From Gammaproteobacteria bacterium (GTDB lineage Bacteria; Pseudomonadota; Gammaproteobacteria; Steroidobacterales; Steroidobacteraceae), in contig JASHVF010000130.1 in NCBI GenBank assembly GCA_030039615.1, positions 1 to 13,633 on the forward strand: 13,633 nucleotides of DNA, written 5' to 3'. The position numbers and the translations under genes are program-made. Below, piece by piece: positions 6,931 through 13,633 of this stretch. The notes below the pieces were generated by a model. It was not told the origin of the DNA, did not search any database, and saw only the letters and a list, made by a program, of their open reading frames with translations. The first letter of the stretch is position 1; each line of letters opens with the position of its first letter.

Positions 6931-7911
6931 ATGTTCGAGATCGAGTCACCGACCGGCGGGCCCGTTGGTATTCCCGAGTCCCCCGCGGAGGACCGCAGCT
7001 ACTTCCGCACGCCCGATGCCGCGGCGCTCGCCTACCTGGATGAGGAGGGATACGTGGTCCTGCGCGGACTGCTGGGTGCCAGCGACTGTGCCGCCGTCCG
7101 TCGGGCCTTCGCGGCGGAGGTGAAGCCTTATTCCGGCTTCCTCTATCGCCAGACGACCGCCCGCGCTGAGCGCAACCGGGTCAATCAAGACGGCCACGTC
7201 ATGAACCCGCTCCTCAATCTGCAGGACCTCGACCCGCAGCGCTTCGGCGCGCTGCGACAGGTGGCGCTGGATGCTTTCACGGCCCCGTCCATGGTGGGAG
7301 CGCTGCGCGCGGTCTTCGGCGAGGACCCCAAGCTCGTGCAATCGATGTATTTCGAGGGCAACTCCGCGACCTGGGCGCATCAGGACACCTATTACCTCGA
7401 CAGCGAACACGCGGGCAGCATGCTCGCGGCCTGGATTGCGCTCGAGGACATCCATCCGGGGGCCGGGCGGTTCTACGTCTATGCCCGCAGTCACCGCGTT
7501 GATCTTGTCAAGAACGGCGGAGACTTCGACATCGCTTTTCACCACGATCGCTACAAGAACCTGATCGTGAAGGTGATCGGGGAGCAGCGACTCGAGCTGC
7601 GAGCACCGGCGCTCGCGGCCGGCGACGTACTTTTCTGGAACGCCAAGACCATACACGGCTCGCTGCCGACGCGCGCCACCCACAACAGCCGCCAGTCGCT
7701 CACTGCGCATTACATCCCGCGCTCGCACCGCTTCCTGCAGCTGCAGAGCCGTATCAAGCCGCTGGCGCTTAGTGAGCACAACGGCATTCTGGTTCATTGC
7801 CCAAAGGATCAGCAGCGGCTTCAGAACCGGGTGACGCTGTTCGTCGAATCGCGCTTTCCGGGTCCGTTTTACCTTGCCAAGCGGCTGGCGGTGAAGGTAG
7901 CTACGCGTTGA
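6931..7911 (+). CDS. Phytanoyl-CoA dioxygenase (PhyH) family Fe(II)/2-oxoglutarate oxygenase
   Basis: The 326-residue protein matches the PhyH family along its length. The N-terminus has YLDEEGYVVLRGLL (35-48), the usual opening. The iron facial triad is visible as H150 and D152 in WAHQDTYYL (148-156) plus H242 in TIHGS (240-244). R254 in NSRQSL is the likely 2-oxoglutarate carboxylate ligand. AAWIALEDIHPGAGRFYVYA (166-185) is the family's conserved central segment. Such enzymes hydroxylate or otherwise oxidise a small substrate using O2 and 2-oxoglutarate, in the cytoplasm. In a polysaccharide locus it could oxidise a sugar, a lipid or a substituent; the substrate is not predictable. ATG 6931 has no strong ribosome binding site. 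It opens unit D, but a 129 bp gap with palindromes separates it from the next gene, which may have its own promoter. Confidence 0.9.
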   Translation: MFEIESPTGGPVGIPESPAEDRSYFRTPDAAALAYLDEEGYVVLRGLLGASDCAAVRRAFAAEVKPYSGFLYRQTTARAERNRVNQDGHVMNPLLNLQDLDPQRFGALRQVALDAFTAPSMVGALRAVFGEDPKLVQSMYFEGNSATWAHQDTYYLDSEHAGSMLAAWIALEDIHPGAGRFYVYARSHRVDLVKNGGDFDIAFHHDRYKNLIVKVIGEQRLELRAPALAAGDVLFWNAKTIHGSLPTRATHNSRQSLTAHYIPRSHRFLQLQSRIKPLALSEHNGILVHCPKDQQRLQNRVTLFVESRFPGPFYLAKRLAVKVATR

Positions 7912-7913
7912 TC

Positions 7914-7936
7914 GTGCCGGCCGGCACAGCGCCGGC
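7914..7936. terminator. Overlapping GC palindrome and hairpin after the dioxygenase gene
   Basis: GTGCCGGCCGGCAC (7914-7927) is a perfect 14 bp palindrome. Overlapping it, GCCGGC, formed by 7920-7925 read 5' to 3' as GCCGGC, pairs with GCCGGC (7931-7936) around ACAGC (7926-7930). It begins three bases after the stop codon. No T-tract follows, so it may be a weak terminator, an mRNA-stabilising element or a protein-binding site. Confidence 0.4.
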
Positions 7937-7952
7937 GCGTTAATGCCGGAGG

Positions 7953-7968
7953 GTCGTCCGAGGACGAC
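7953..7968. promoter_or_regulatory. Short perfect dyad GTCGTCC-GA-GGACGAC
   Basis: Seven-base perfect inverted arms (7953-7959 and 7962-7968) are separated by two bases, just before the three GTCAT repeats and ahead of the acetyltransferase gene. A two-base loop cannot form in RNA without opening a pair or more, so a DNA-binding site is more likely than a hairpin. Function is inferred from position only. Confidence 0.35.
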
Positions 7969-7975
7969 GTCGGCT

Positions 7976-8003
7976 TGTCATTGCCGTGTCATCTGTTGGT
8001 CAT
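7976..8003 (+). repeat. Three GTCAT copies at exact 11 bp spacing
   Basis: GTCAT occurs at 7977-7981, 7988-7992 and 7999-8003; the first two copies are TGTCAT and the third GGTCAT. The 11 bp period places all three on the same DNA face. They lie 38 to 64 bp before the proposed GTG start of the acetyltransferase gene, a good position for an activator or repressor array. They would be coding only if translation began at TTG 7975. Confidence 0.45.
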
Positions 8004-8040
8004 ACCGTGCAATGCTCGCCCGAAAAAGCAATTCCATCCC

Positions 8041-8643
8041 GTGGATCCGACAGCACCGACTGCCACCGGCCAGCTCGACGTACAGCCGCTCGACGTCGCC
8101 ACGAACCGTGCCGCGCGTAAATACACGCCGCGGGAGCAGTGGCTGCGCGCGCTATGGTCGTTCGGACGGTGGCTGATAGTCTTGAGTCCGCATCCCTGCC
8201 ACGGCTGGCGTCGCGGCGTGCTGCGCCTGTTCGGGGCGCGTGTCGGCCAGCAGGCTCGCATGCATGCCTCGGCGCGGCTCTTCATGCCATGGAACGTGGA
8301 GCTCGGCGAATGGTCGGCCGTAGGACCGGAGGTCTTCATCTACAGTCTCGGCAAGGTGCGCATCGGCGCGCGCGCAACCGTCTCCTATCGCACGCATATA
8401 TGCGCCGGCACCCATGATTTCACGGATCCGACACTGCCGCTGCTGAAGCCGTCTGTGACCGTTGCGGATGATGCCTGGATAGGTACGGAGGCCTTCATCG
8501 GTCCGGGCGTGACAGTCGGCCGTGGGGCCATCGTGGCGGCGCGCGCGGTGGTGGTGAAGGACGTTGAGCCGCTCACGCTGGTTGGCGGACATCCCGCTCA
8601 CCCGATAGCACCGCATCCCGGGATACGCCGACAACGGGGCTGA
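8041..8643 (+). CDS. WcaF-like acetyltransferase, left-handed beta-helix family
   Basis: From GTG 8041 the protein has 200 residues. YTPREQWLRALWSFGRWLIV (28-47) resembles the N-terminal helix of WcaF-type colanic-acid acetyltransferases, and LFGARVGQQARMHASARLFM (63-82) begins the hexapeptide repeats. H125 in AGTHDFTDP (122-130) is the expected catalytic histidine. The C-terminal coils are VADDAWIGTEAFIGPGVTVG (141-160), then GAIVAARAVVVKDVEPLTLV (162-181), ending in a GGHPA-type motif. Such enzymes acetylate a sugar hydroxyl using acetyl-CoA in the cytoplasm. The frame is open back to TTG 7975, but the extra 22 residues (Cys- and Pro-rich) do not look like this family, and neither start has a clear ribosome binding site, so the start is uncertain. 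The next gene begins 11 bases after the stop. It would place O-acetyl groups on the glycan of this locus. Confidence 0.85.
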   Translation: MDPTAPTATGQLDVQPLDVATNRAARKYTPREQWLRALWSFGRWLIVLSPHPCHGWRRGVLRLFGARVGQQARMHASARLFMPWNVELGEWSAVGPEVFIYSLGKVRIGARATVSYRTHICAGTHDFTDPTLPLLKPSVTVADDAWIGTEAFIGPGVTVGRGAIVAARAVVVKDVEPLTLVGGHPAHPIAPHPGIRRQRG

Positions 8644-8654
8644 AGGCCCGCGCC

Positions 8655-9485
8655 ATGAGCATCTCGGTGATGATTCTCACCCTCGACGAGGAAGTGAATC
8701 TTGGCGCATGCCTCGACTCCGTGGCGTGGTGCGACGACGTCGTGGTGCTGGATTCGTTCAGCAGCGATCGCACCCCTGAGATCGCGCGCGAACGTGGCGT
8801 GCGGCTCTACCAGCGCGTGTTCGATAACTACGCCAGTCAGCGAAATTTCGGGCTGCGGGAGGTGAACTACCGACACTCGTGGGTGCTGATGCTCGATGCG
8901 GACGAGCGTGTACCCGAGGATCTGCGGCAGGAAATGCTTGCGGCGACCCGACAGCCTGCGGACGCCGTCGTGCTCTACCGGATGCGTCGTCGTGATCACC
9001 TGCTTGGGCGCTGGATCCGTCGCAGCAGCGGCTACCCCACGTGGTTCGGACGGCTGATGCGGGTCGGCCACGTCTACGTGGAGCGGCCTTTCAATGAGGA
9101 ATTTCACGCCGTTGGCGAGGTGGCTCACCTGCGTGGCCACCTCGATCATTATCCCTTCAACAAGGGGTTTTCCGCATGGATCGAGAAGCACGACCGCTAC
9201 TCGACCATGGAGGCGCGGCTGCGGGCCAGCGAGGCGGTGCGCGGTGACTGTTGGCGGGACCTGTTCTCGGCCGACGCGCTGTCCCGCCGGCGCGCACAGA
9301 AGGCGTGGCTCAACGGGATGCCGCTGCGGCCGCTGGTGGTCTTTGCCGGACTCTATTTCCTCAAGGGTGGCCTTCTCGAAGGCCGTGCGGGCCTGACCTT
9401 CAGCCTGCTACGCGCCTGGTACGAGTACCTGATCGACTGCAAGGCGCTCGAGCTGCGGCGTCGCGCGGCGGGGTTGCCGCTGTGA
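8655..9485 (+). CDS. WaaE/KdtX-like family 2 glycosyltransferase
   Basis: The 276-residue protein opens with SISVMILTLDEEVNLGACLD (2-21) and has VVLDSFSSDRT (30-40), then FDNYASQRNFGL (56-67) and the metal-binding LMLDADERV (78-86). The later segments RPFNEEFH (144-151), HLDHYPF (162-168) and WIEKHDRYSTMEA (175-187) are characteristic of the WaaE/KdtX subgroup, whose known members add a beta-1,4-glucose to the lipopolysaccharide core. A hydrophobic C-terminal segment (225-240) probably anchors it at the inner membrane. Length is close to the usual 250-290 residues. Here, beside a WecA-like gene, it more likely acts on an undecaprenyl-linked glycan than on lipid A core, but this is inference. 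TGAAGG about 8-13 nt before ATG 8655 may serve as ribosome binding site. Followed by a 98 bp gap. Confidence 0.88.
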   Translation: MSISVMILTLDEEVNLGACLDSVAWCDDVVVLDSFSSDRTPEIARERGVRLYQRVFDNYASQRNFGLREVNYRHSWVLMLDADERVPEDLRQEMLAATRQPADAVVLYRMRRRDHLLGRWIRRSSGYPTWFGRLMRVGHVYVERPFNEEFHAVGEVAHLRGHLDHYPFNKGFSAWIEKHDRYSTMEARLRASEAVRGDCWRDLFSADALSRRRAQKAWLNGMPLRPLVVFAGLYFLKGGLLEGRAGLTFSLLRAWYEYLIDCKALELRRRAAGLPL

Positions 9486-9583
9486 AAGCCCGCTTCATGA
9501 AACTGACGCACTGCAGCCCTACGCTGTGTTGCGGCGCAACGCGTGCCGTCCCAACGTTAAATCACGCCGAGGCGTAGCCGCCG
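9486..9583 (+). other. Short non-coding gap before the WecA-like gene
   Basis: This 98 bp gap contains a small stem GTTGC-GGC-GCAAC (9528-9540), extended to 9525-9543 with two T-G pairs, and no T-tract. TAG at 9575-9577 is in frame with the WecA-like gene and sets its upstream limit. GAGG (9569-9572) is 11 nt before the GTG start and is the likely ribosome binding site. No promoter is evident; read-through from upstream is possible. Confidence 0.4.
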
Positions 9584-11224
9584 GTGCCGTTCTTTCTGTC
9601 ATTCATCGTTGCCTTGTCGATTACGACGGCCTGCACGCCGCTGCTGCTGCGGCTCGCGCCCCGACTGGGGCTCACCGATCCGCCTGGCCAGCGCAAAATT
9701 CATTCGGTCGCAATGCCGCGTGTCGGCGGCATCGCCATGGCGGCCGGCATCCTTATCCCGACCATACTGGTCCCGCACCTGAGCGCGCCGGTGGTAGGGC
9801 TCGTGGCCGGGTTGCTGGTGTTGCTAGTGTTTGGCGTCTGGGACGACCGAGTCGACCTCGACTATCGGGTGAAGTTCGCGGGTCAGTTTCTGGCGGTGGG
9901 CACGTGTATGGCGGTGGGCGGTGTCCGCATCGCCTCGCTCACGTTCGACACTCCGATCGCGCTGCCGGCGCCGGTGTCGCTCGCGCTCACTTTCCTGTTC
10001 CTCGTCGGGGTTACGAACGCGGTCAACCTGGCGGACGGCCTGGACGGGCTCGCGGGCGGACTCGCGTTCCTGTGCGCGAGTGCGATCGCGGTGCTCGGCG
10101 CGACCACCAGCAACTGGACGGTCACGACGCTCGCGCTCATCGAGGCCGGTGCGATCCTTGGTTTCTTGCGCTTCAACACTCATCCGGCGCGCATCTTCAT
10201 GGGCGACGGCGGCAGCCAGATGCTCGGCTTCTCGATCGGGGTGCTGGCAATCCTCGTGACTCAGGGCGACTCGAGTGCGCTGAGCGCTTCGCTGCCGCTG
10301 CTGCTGCTCGGACTGCCGATCCTCGACACCGTGACCGTGATGGTGCGGCGGGCGCTGGCCGGTGAGTCGCCTTTCGTCGGGGACCGGCAGCACCTGCACC
10401 ACCGCCTGCTGACGCTCGGTCTTGCGCACGACGAGGCGGTAATCGTGGTCTACTGCGTCCAGGTCGGACTGTTTCTGACGGCCTACTTTCTGCGCTTTCA
10501 GTCGGACGCGGTGATTCTGCTCGCATTCGGCGTCTTCGCCGCCGTGCTGCTCGCCGCGCTCAACTGGGCGACCCGCGTGGGCTGGCAGGCGCACCCCTGG
10601 GCTCCGTTCGGCTTCGTCGGCCGGCTGCTCGCCCGCACCCGCCAGCCGGCGCTGCGGCACGCGCTGGCACAGGCGGCGTCCTGGAGTATGTGCGCTGGGC
10701 TGATCACCTATGCCGCGATTGTGATCATCGCCTCCCGTCACGTGGGCGGCGACATCAGTCTGCTGAGCGCCGTCATGCTGGCGCTGCTTATCGCATTCAG
10801 CCGCTTTGCCGGCACAGGTCCACTCGGCTGGCTCGAGCGGCTGGCGGCTTACCTCGCGGTCATTCTGCTCGTGTACCTTGACCAAACCACGATCGCCCGC
10901 GGCTCCACGCTGGCCTGGCTCACCTGGACGGCGATCGGCCTGACCGCGGCCGCGGCCCTCGTGCGCTTTGTCTTTTCCGAAAGGCGCCTGGAAGTCACCA
11001 CGCTCGACCTGTTGGTGATATTCGTCGCCCTGGTGGTACCCAACCTGCCGGGCCTGGCTTCCCTGCCGCCGCAGCTGCCCTGGGGCATCGTGAAGGCAGT
11101 AGTCCTTCTCTACGTGGTCGAGATGCTGGAGGGTCTGGCACTCAGGCGCTCGGTGCCGCGCGCGCTGGCCGCGGTCATGTTGGCCGCGATCGCCTTGCGC
11201 GGCCTGCCGCTGCTCGTGTCATGA
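9584..11224 (+). CDS. WecA/MraY-family phosphoglycosyltransferase with C-terminal membrane extension
   Basis: The first 350 or so residues are a polyprenyl-phosphate sugar-1-phosphate transferase. RKIHSVAMPRVGGIAM (37-52), VWDDRVDLDYRVKF (85-98, with the paired Asp 87-88), NAVNLADGLDGLAGG (145-159), IFMGDGGSQMLG (204-215) and HLHHRL (270-275) are the conserved cytoplasmic loops, including the Mg and uridine-nucleotide sites. It would start glycan assembly by moving a sugar phosphate, probably HexNAc-1-P, from UDP-sugar to undecaprenyl phosphate. The family is usually about 320-370 residues; this protein has 546. Residues from about 361 to 546 add roughly six hydrophobic segments (366-383, 390-408, 418-432, 445-463, 473-487, 500-512, 526-545) that I do not recognise. 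GTG 9584 is the first start after an in-frame TAG. The stop overlaps the next gene by 4 bases (ATGA), so the two are translationally coupled. Confidence 0.92.
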   Translation: MPFFLSFIVALSITTACTPLLLRLAPRLGLTDPPGQRKIHSVAMPRVGGIAMAAGILIPTILVPHLSAPVVGLVAGLLVLLVFGVWDDRVDLDYRVKFAGQFLAVGTCMAVGGVRIASLTFDTPIALPAPVSLALTFLFLVGVTNAVNLADGLDGLAGGLAFLCASAIAVLGATTSNWTVTTLALIEAGAILGFLRFNTHPARIFMGDGGSQMLGFSIGVLAILVTQGDSSALSASLPLLLLGLPILDTVTVMVRRALAGESPFVGDRQHLHHRLLTLGLAHDEAVIVVYCVQVGLFLTAYFLRFQSDAVILLAFGVFAAVLLAALNWATRVGWQAHPWAPFGFVGRLLARTRQPALRHALAQAASWSMCAGLITYAAIVIIASRHVGGDISLLSAVMLALLIAFSRFAGTGPLGWLERLAAYLAVILLVYLDQTTIARGSTLAWLTWTAIGLTAAAALVRFVFSERRLEVTTLDLLVIFVALVVPNLPGLASLPPQLPWGIVKAVVLLYVVEMLEGLALRRSVPRALAAVMLAAIALRGLPLLVS

Positions 11225-13560
11225 GCGAGGCGCTCCATCGGGCGACGACGGCCGCGCGCGGCGAGCCGATGGCGCCGACGCCGTTGGCAGCCCTGCAAGA
11301 GGCCGGGGCTCTCTACGGCCGGGGTGACTGGATGGGCGCGGAGCGGCTCTGCAGAACGCTGCTCGAGACACAGGCGGACAGCTTCGAGGTGCTGAGCCTG
11401 CTCGGGATCATCGCAGCGCAAACCAACCGCATGACTGAGGCAGCCGAGTTGCTGCAGCGCGCGGCGGCCGCGCGCCCGCGCGACGCCATGGCGCACAACA
11501 ACCACGGCAATGCGCTGAGATCGCTGGGCCGCTGCGAAGAGGCGCTGCAGGCCTACGGGCGGGCCCTGGCACTCGATCCGGACGACGCCGATCTCCACTA
11601 CAACCGCGGCAACGTACTCAGGGACCTGAAGCGCCACGCCGAGGCCGCCGACAGCTACCGGCGGGCGCTCGCGTTCCGGCCGGAACACGTTGCAGCCTGC
11701 AACAACCTCGGCAACGCCGAGCGCGACCTCGGGCACTTCGAGGAGGCGCTGCGCAGCTACCGGCGCGCACTGGCGCAGCAGCCCGCGAACCCCGAGACCC
11801 ACAACAACCTTGGCAACGTACTCAAGGACCTCGGGCGCTTCGAGGAGGCGCTGCAAGGCTATACGCGCGCCGTCGAGCTCCGGCCGGATTTCGCCGAGGC
11901 CTGTTGCAATCGCGCTAACTCCCTCAAGCAGCTGCGACGGCTCGAGTCGGCGCTGCGCGAGTATGAGCGCGCCCTGCGCCTGAAGCCCGACTATGCGGAA
12001 GCGCATTGCAACCGTGGCCTCGCGCTGCGCGATCTAGGTCGTCTGGACGAGGCGGTGACGAGCTTTGAGCGCGCGCTCGAGCTCAGCCCGGAGCTCGCCG
12101 AGGCCCATGTCAATCGCGCCAGCGCGCTCGAACACATGCAGCGCTTCGCCGAGGCGCTGGCGGGCTACGAGCGCGCGTTCGCGCTCAAGCCGGACTGCGA
12201 CTGGCTGCATGGGCCGCTGCTTTACAACCGGATGAAGCTCGCGGCGTGGGGTGATCTCGATGCCTGCGTCACGCGACTGCTCGATACGGTGCAGCGCTCG
12301 AGCAAGGTCGCCGCACCGTTCTACCTGCTGGCGGTGAGCGATTCCCTGACGCTGCAGCGCCAGGCGGCAGAGGCCTGGGTACGCGACGCGTGCTGCAGCG
12401 GCGATCCCTTGCCTGCCATGGCGAAACGGGAGCGGCACGACAGAATCCGCCTGGGTTATTACTCCGCCGACTTCCACAATCACGCGACTGCCTACCTAGC
12501 AGCCGAGCTTTTCGAGCTGCACGACCGGAGCAGATTCGAAGTGGTGGCGTTCTCGTTCGGCGAGCCTGCGCAGGACGAGATGCGCCTGCGTCTGCTCAAA
12601 GGGTTCGATCGGTTCGTGGATGTGTCGGCGAGATCGGACCGCGAGATCGCGCAGCTGTCGAGAGAGCTCGAGATCGACATTGCGGTGGACCTGAAGGGCT
12701 TCACCGCCGGGGCGAGGACCGGGATCTTCGCCTGCCGCGCCGCGCCGCTACAGGTGAGCTACCTCGGTTATCCCGGCACCATGGGTGCCCCGTATATCGA
12801 TTACCTCATCGCCGACCCGACGCTCATTCCGCCCGAGAGTCGGCCGCACTATGTGGAGCACCTGGTATACCTGCCGCACAGCTACCAGGTGAATGACCGC
12901 AAGCGCCGGATCGCTGACCGGGCGTTCACGCGTGCCGAGCTCGGATTGCCCGCGGACGGATTCGTATTTTGCTGCTTCAACAACACCTGCAAGATCACGC
13001 CGCAGACCTTCGATGGCTGGATGCGGATCCTGAGACAGGTGCAGGGAAGTGTGCTGTGGCTGCTCGGGGATAACCCGGCAGCGGAGATCAACCTGCGCCG
13101 CGAGGCTGAGCAGCGCGGGGTGGCGGCGGAACGTGTGGTATTTGCGCCCTGCATGCCGCTGGCGGAGCACCTAGCGCGGCTGCGCACGGCGGACCTGTTC
13201 CTCGATACGCTGCCTTACAACGCACACACCACCGGGAGCGATGCGCTGTGGGCGGGGGTCCCGGTTCTGACGTGCCAGGGCGAAGCGTTCGTGGCGAGGG
13301 TGGCCGCGAGTCTGCTGAACGCGGTCGGCCTGCCGGAGCTGATCACCACGACTCGGGAGCAATACGAAGCGACCGCCGTGGAGCTAGCAATGGACCGCGC
13401 AGGATTGACGGCGCTGCGCGAGAGGCTCGCGCGCAACCGCATGATGGCGCCGCTGTTTGATAGCAGGACTTTCACCGGCCACTTGGAGCGCGCCTACGAG
13501 GAGATGTATGCGCGCTACCAGGCCGACCTCGGTCCTCACACCATCAGCGTGAGCGGCTAG
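11221..13560 (+). CDS. TPR-GT41 protein, O-GlcNAc transferase/SPINDLY-like
   Basis: The 779-residue protein has eight regular 34-residue tetratricopeptide repeats (about 55-326), then a GT41 catalytic domain (about 405-765). Landmarks are LGYYSADFHNHATAYL (411-426), where H420 matches the conserved His of the SPDF-H motif, VSYLGYPGTMGAPYIDYLIA (512-531), FNNTCKITPQTFDGW (586-600) with the UDP-contacting Lys 591, and LFLDTLPYNAHTTGSDALWA (659-678). The C-terminal VARVAASLLNAVGLPELI (691-708) is also typical. No signal peptide is seen, so it is cytoplasmic. Known relatives put a single sugar on Ser/Thr of proteins; many bacterial homologues lie in glycan loci and are uncharacterised. ATG 11221 overlaps the WecA-like stop (ATGA) and has no ribosome binding site of its own, implying coupling. 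Protein O-glycosylation and glycan chain assembly are both possible; the first is what the family suggests, the second what the context suggests. Confidence 0.93.
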   Translation: MSEALHRATTAARGEPMAPTPLAALQEAGALYGRGDWMGAERLCRTLLETQADSFEVLSLLGIIAAQTNRMTEAAELLQRAAAARPRDAMAHNNHGNALRSLGRCEEALQAYGRALALDPDDADLHYNRGNVLRDLKRHAEAADSYRRALAFRPEHVAACNNLGNAERDLGHFEEALRSYRRALAQQPANPETHNNLGNVLKDLGRFEEALQGYTRAVELRPDFAEACCNRANSLKQLRRLESALREYERALRLKPDYAEAHCNRGLALRDLGRLDEAVTSFERALELSPELAEAHVNRASALEHMQRFAEALAGYERAFALKPDCDWLHGPLLYNRMKLAAWGDLDACVTRLLDTVQRSSKVAAPFYLLAVSDSLTLQRQAAEAWVRDACCSGDPLPAMAKRERHDRIRLGYYSADFHNHATAYLAAELFELHDRSRFEVVAFSFGEPAQDEMRLRLLKGFDRFVDVSARSDREIAQLSRELEIDIAVDLKGFTAGARTGIFACRAAPLQVSYLGYPGTMGAPYIDYLIADPTLIPPESRPHYVEHLVYLPHSYQVNDRKRRIADRAFTRAELGLPADGFVFCCFNNTCKITPQTFDGWMRILRQVQGSVLWLLGDNPAAEINLRREAEQRGVAAERVVFAPCMPLAEHLARLRTADLFLDTLPYNAHTTGSDALWAGVPVLTCQGEAFVARVAASLLNAVGLPELITTTREQYEATAVELAMDRAGLTALRERLARNRMMAPLFDSRTFTGHLERAYEEMYARYQADLGPHTISVSG
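11383..12198 (+). repeat. Eight tandem 102-bp TPR-coding repeats
   Basis: Residues 55-326 of the GT41 protein fall into eight consecutive 34-residue units without gaps, each with the TPR pattern (for example NNLGNVLKDLGRFEEALQGY, 195-214). The protein repeats are clear, while the DNA copies have diverged; neighbouring units share short runs such as those encoding FEEAL. The array forms a superhelix that normally selects the protein partner. Confidence 0.9.
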
Positions 13561-13576
13561 CGCGAACGCGACGACC

Positions 13577-13633
13577 ATGGCTTCTTCGGTGGAAGCGGTG
13601 AGTCTGACGCCGGTCGAAGCGCTCGTGCGTGCG
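13577..13633 (+). CDS. Possible start of the next gene (partial, runs off the right edge)
   Basis: ATG 13577, 16 bases after the GT41 stop, opens a frame that stays open for 19 codons to the window edge (begins MASSVEAVSLTPVEALVRA). It is in the same direction and close enough to belong to the same operon. No ribosome binding site is clear and the stretch is too short to assign a family. Confidence 0.4.
   Translation, partial: MASSVEAVSLTPVEALVRA

Noticed and set aside
7975..8040. TTG 7975 as start of the acetyltransferase
   Set aside because: The extra 22 residues do not resemble the WcaF family and would make the phased GTCAT repeats coding. GTG 8041 gives a typical length, though this is not certain.
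7943..8176. Plus-strand frame of 77 codons before and into the acetyltransferase gene
   Set aside because: It overlaps the acetyltransferase in another frame and has no recognisable features.
9824..10885. Minus-strand open frame of 353 codons opposite the WecA-like gene
   Set aside because: Arg/Glu/Gln/His-rich antisense shadow of a gene with five intact family motifs.
11110..12006. Minus-strand open frame of 298 codons opposite the TPR region
   Set aside because: Its repetitive look (repeated RLLE and EVLEYVA-like runs) simply mirrors the TPR-coding repeats on the other strand.

Overview
This 13.6 kb window is GC-rich and almost fully coding. It carries part of a surface-polysaccharide (exopolysaccharide, capsule or O-antigen type) biosynthesis locus. 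The gene families, GC-rich codon use and tight operon packing fit a high-GC proteobacterium, plausibly gamma- or beta-; I cannot name a genus. I see no rRNA, tRNA, CRISPR array, transposase or phage gene.

Layout. Unit A (minus, 1-2734): a metallo-beta-lactamase-fold protein, then, after one base, an O-antigen ligase/polymerase-like membrane protein that runs off the left edge. A 138 bp divergent region separates it from unit B (plus, 2873-5863): FkbM methyltransferase, Wzx-type flippase, second FkbM methyltransferase. Unit B converges on unit C (minus, 5884-6789), a single family-2 glycosyltransferase, and a GC-rich hairpin sits at the junction. A 141 bp divergent region with a strong dyad leads to unit D (plus, 6931 to the right edge): PhyH-type dioxygenase, WcaF-like acetyltransferase, WaaE/KdtX-like glycosyltransferase, a WecA/MraY-family initiating phosphoglycosyltransferase with an unusual C-terminal membrane extension, and a TPR-GT41 (O-GlcNAc transferase/SPINDLY-like) protein overlapping it by 4 bases. 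The first 19 codons of a possible next gene follow.

How the genes may work together (inference from families). The WecA-like enzyme would load the first sugar phosphate onto undecaprenyl phosphate. The two GT2 enzymes would extend the chain. The FkbM proteins, the acetyltransferase and perhaps the PhyH oxygenase would decorate it. The flippase would export the lipid-linked unit, and the O-antigen ligase-like protein would polymerise or transfer it. The metallo-beta-lactamase-fold protein and the GT41 protein have no obvious standard role in such a pathway and are the most interesting members. Gaps between units hold several dyads and a recurrent TGTCAY hexamer, including three GTCAT copies spaced exactly 11 bp apart before the acetyltransferase gene.
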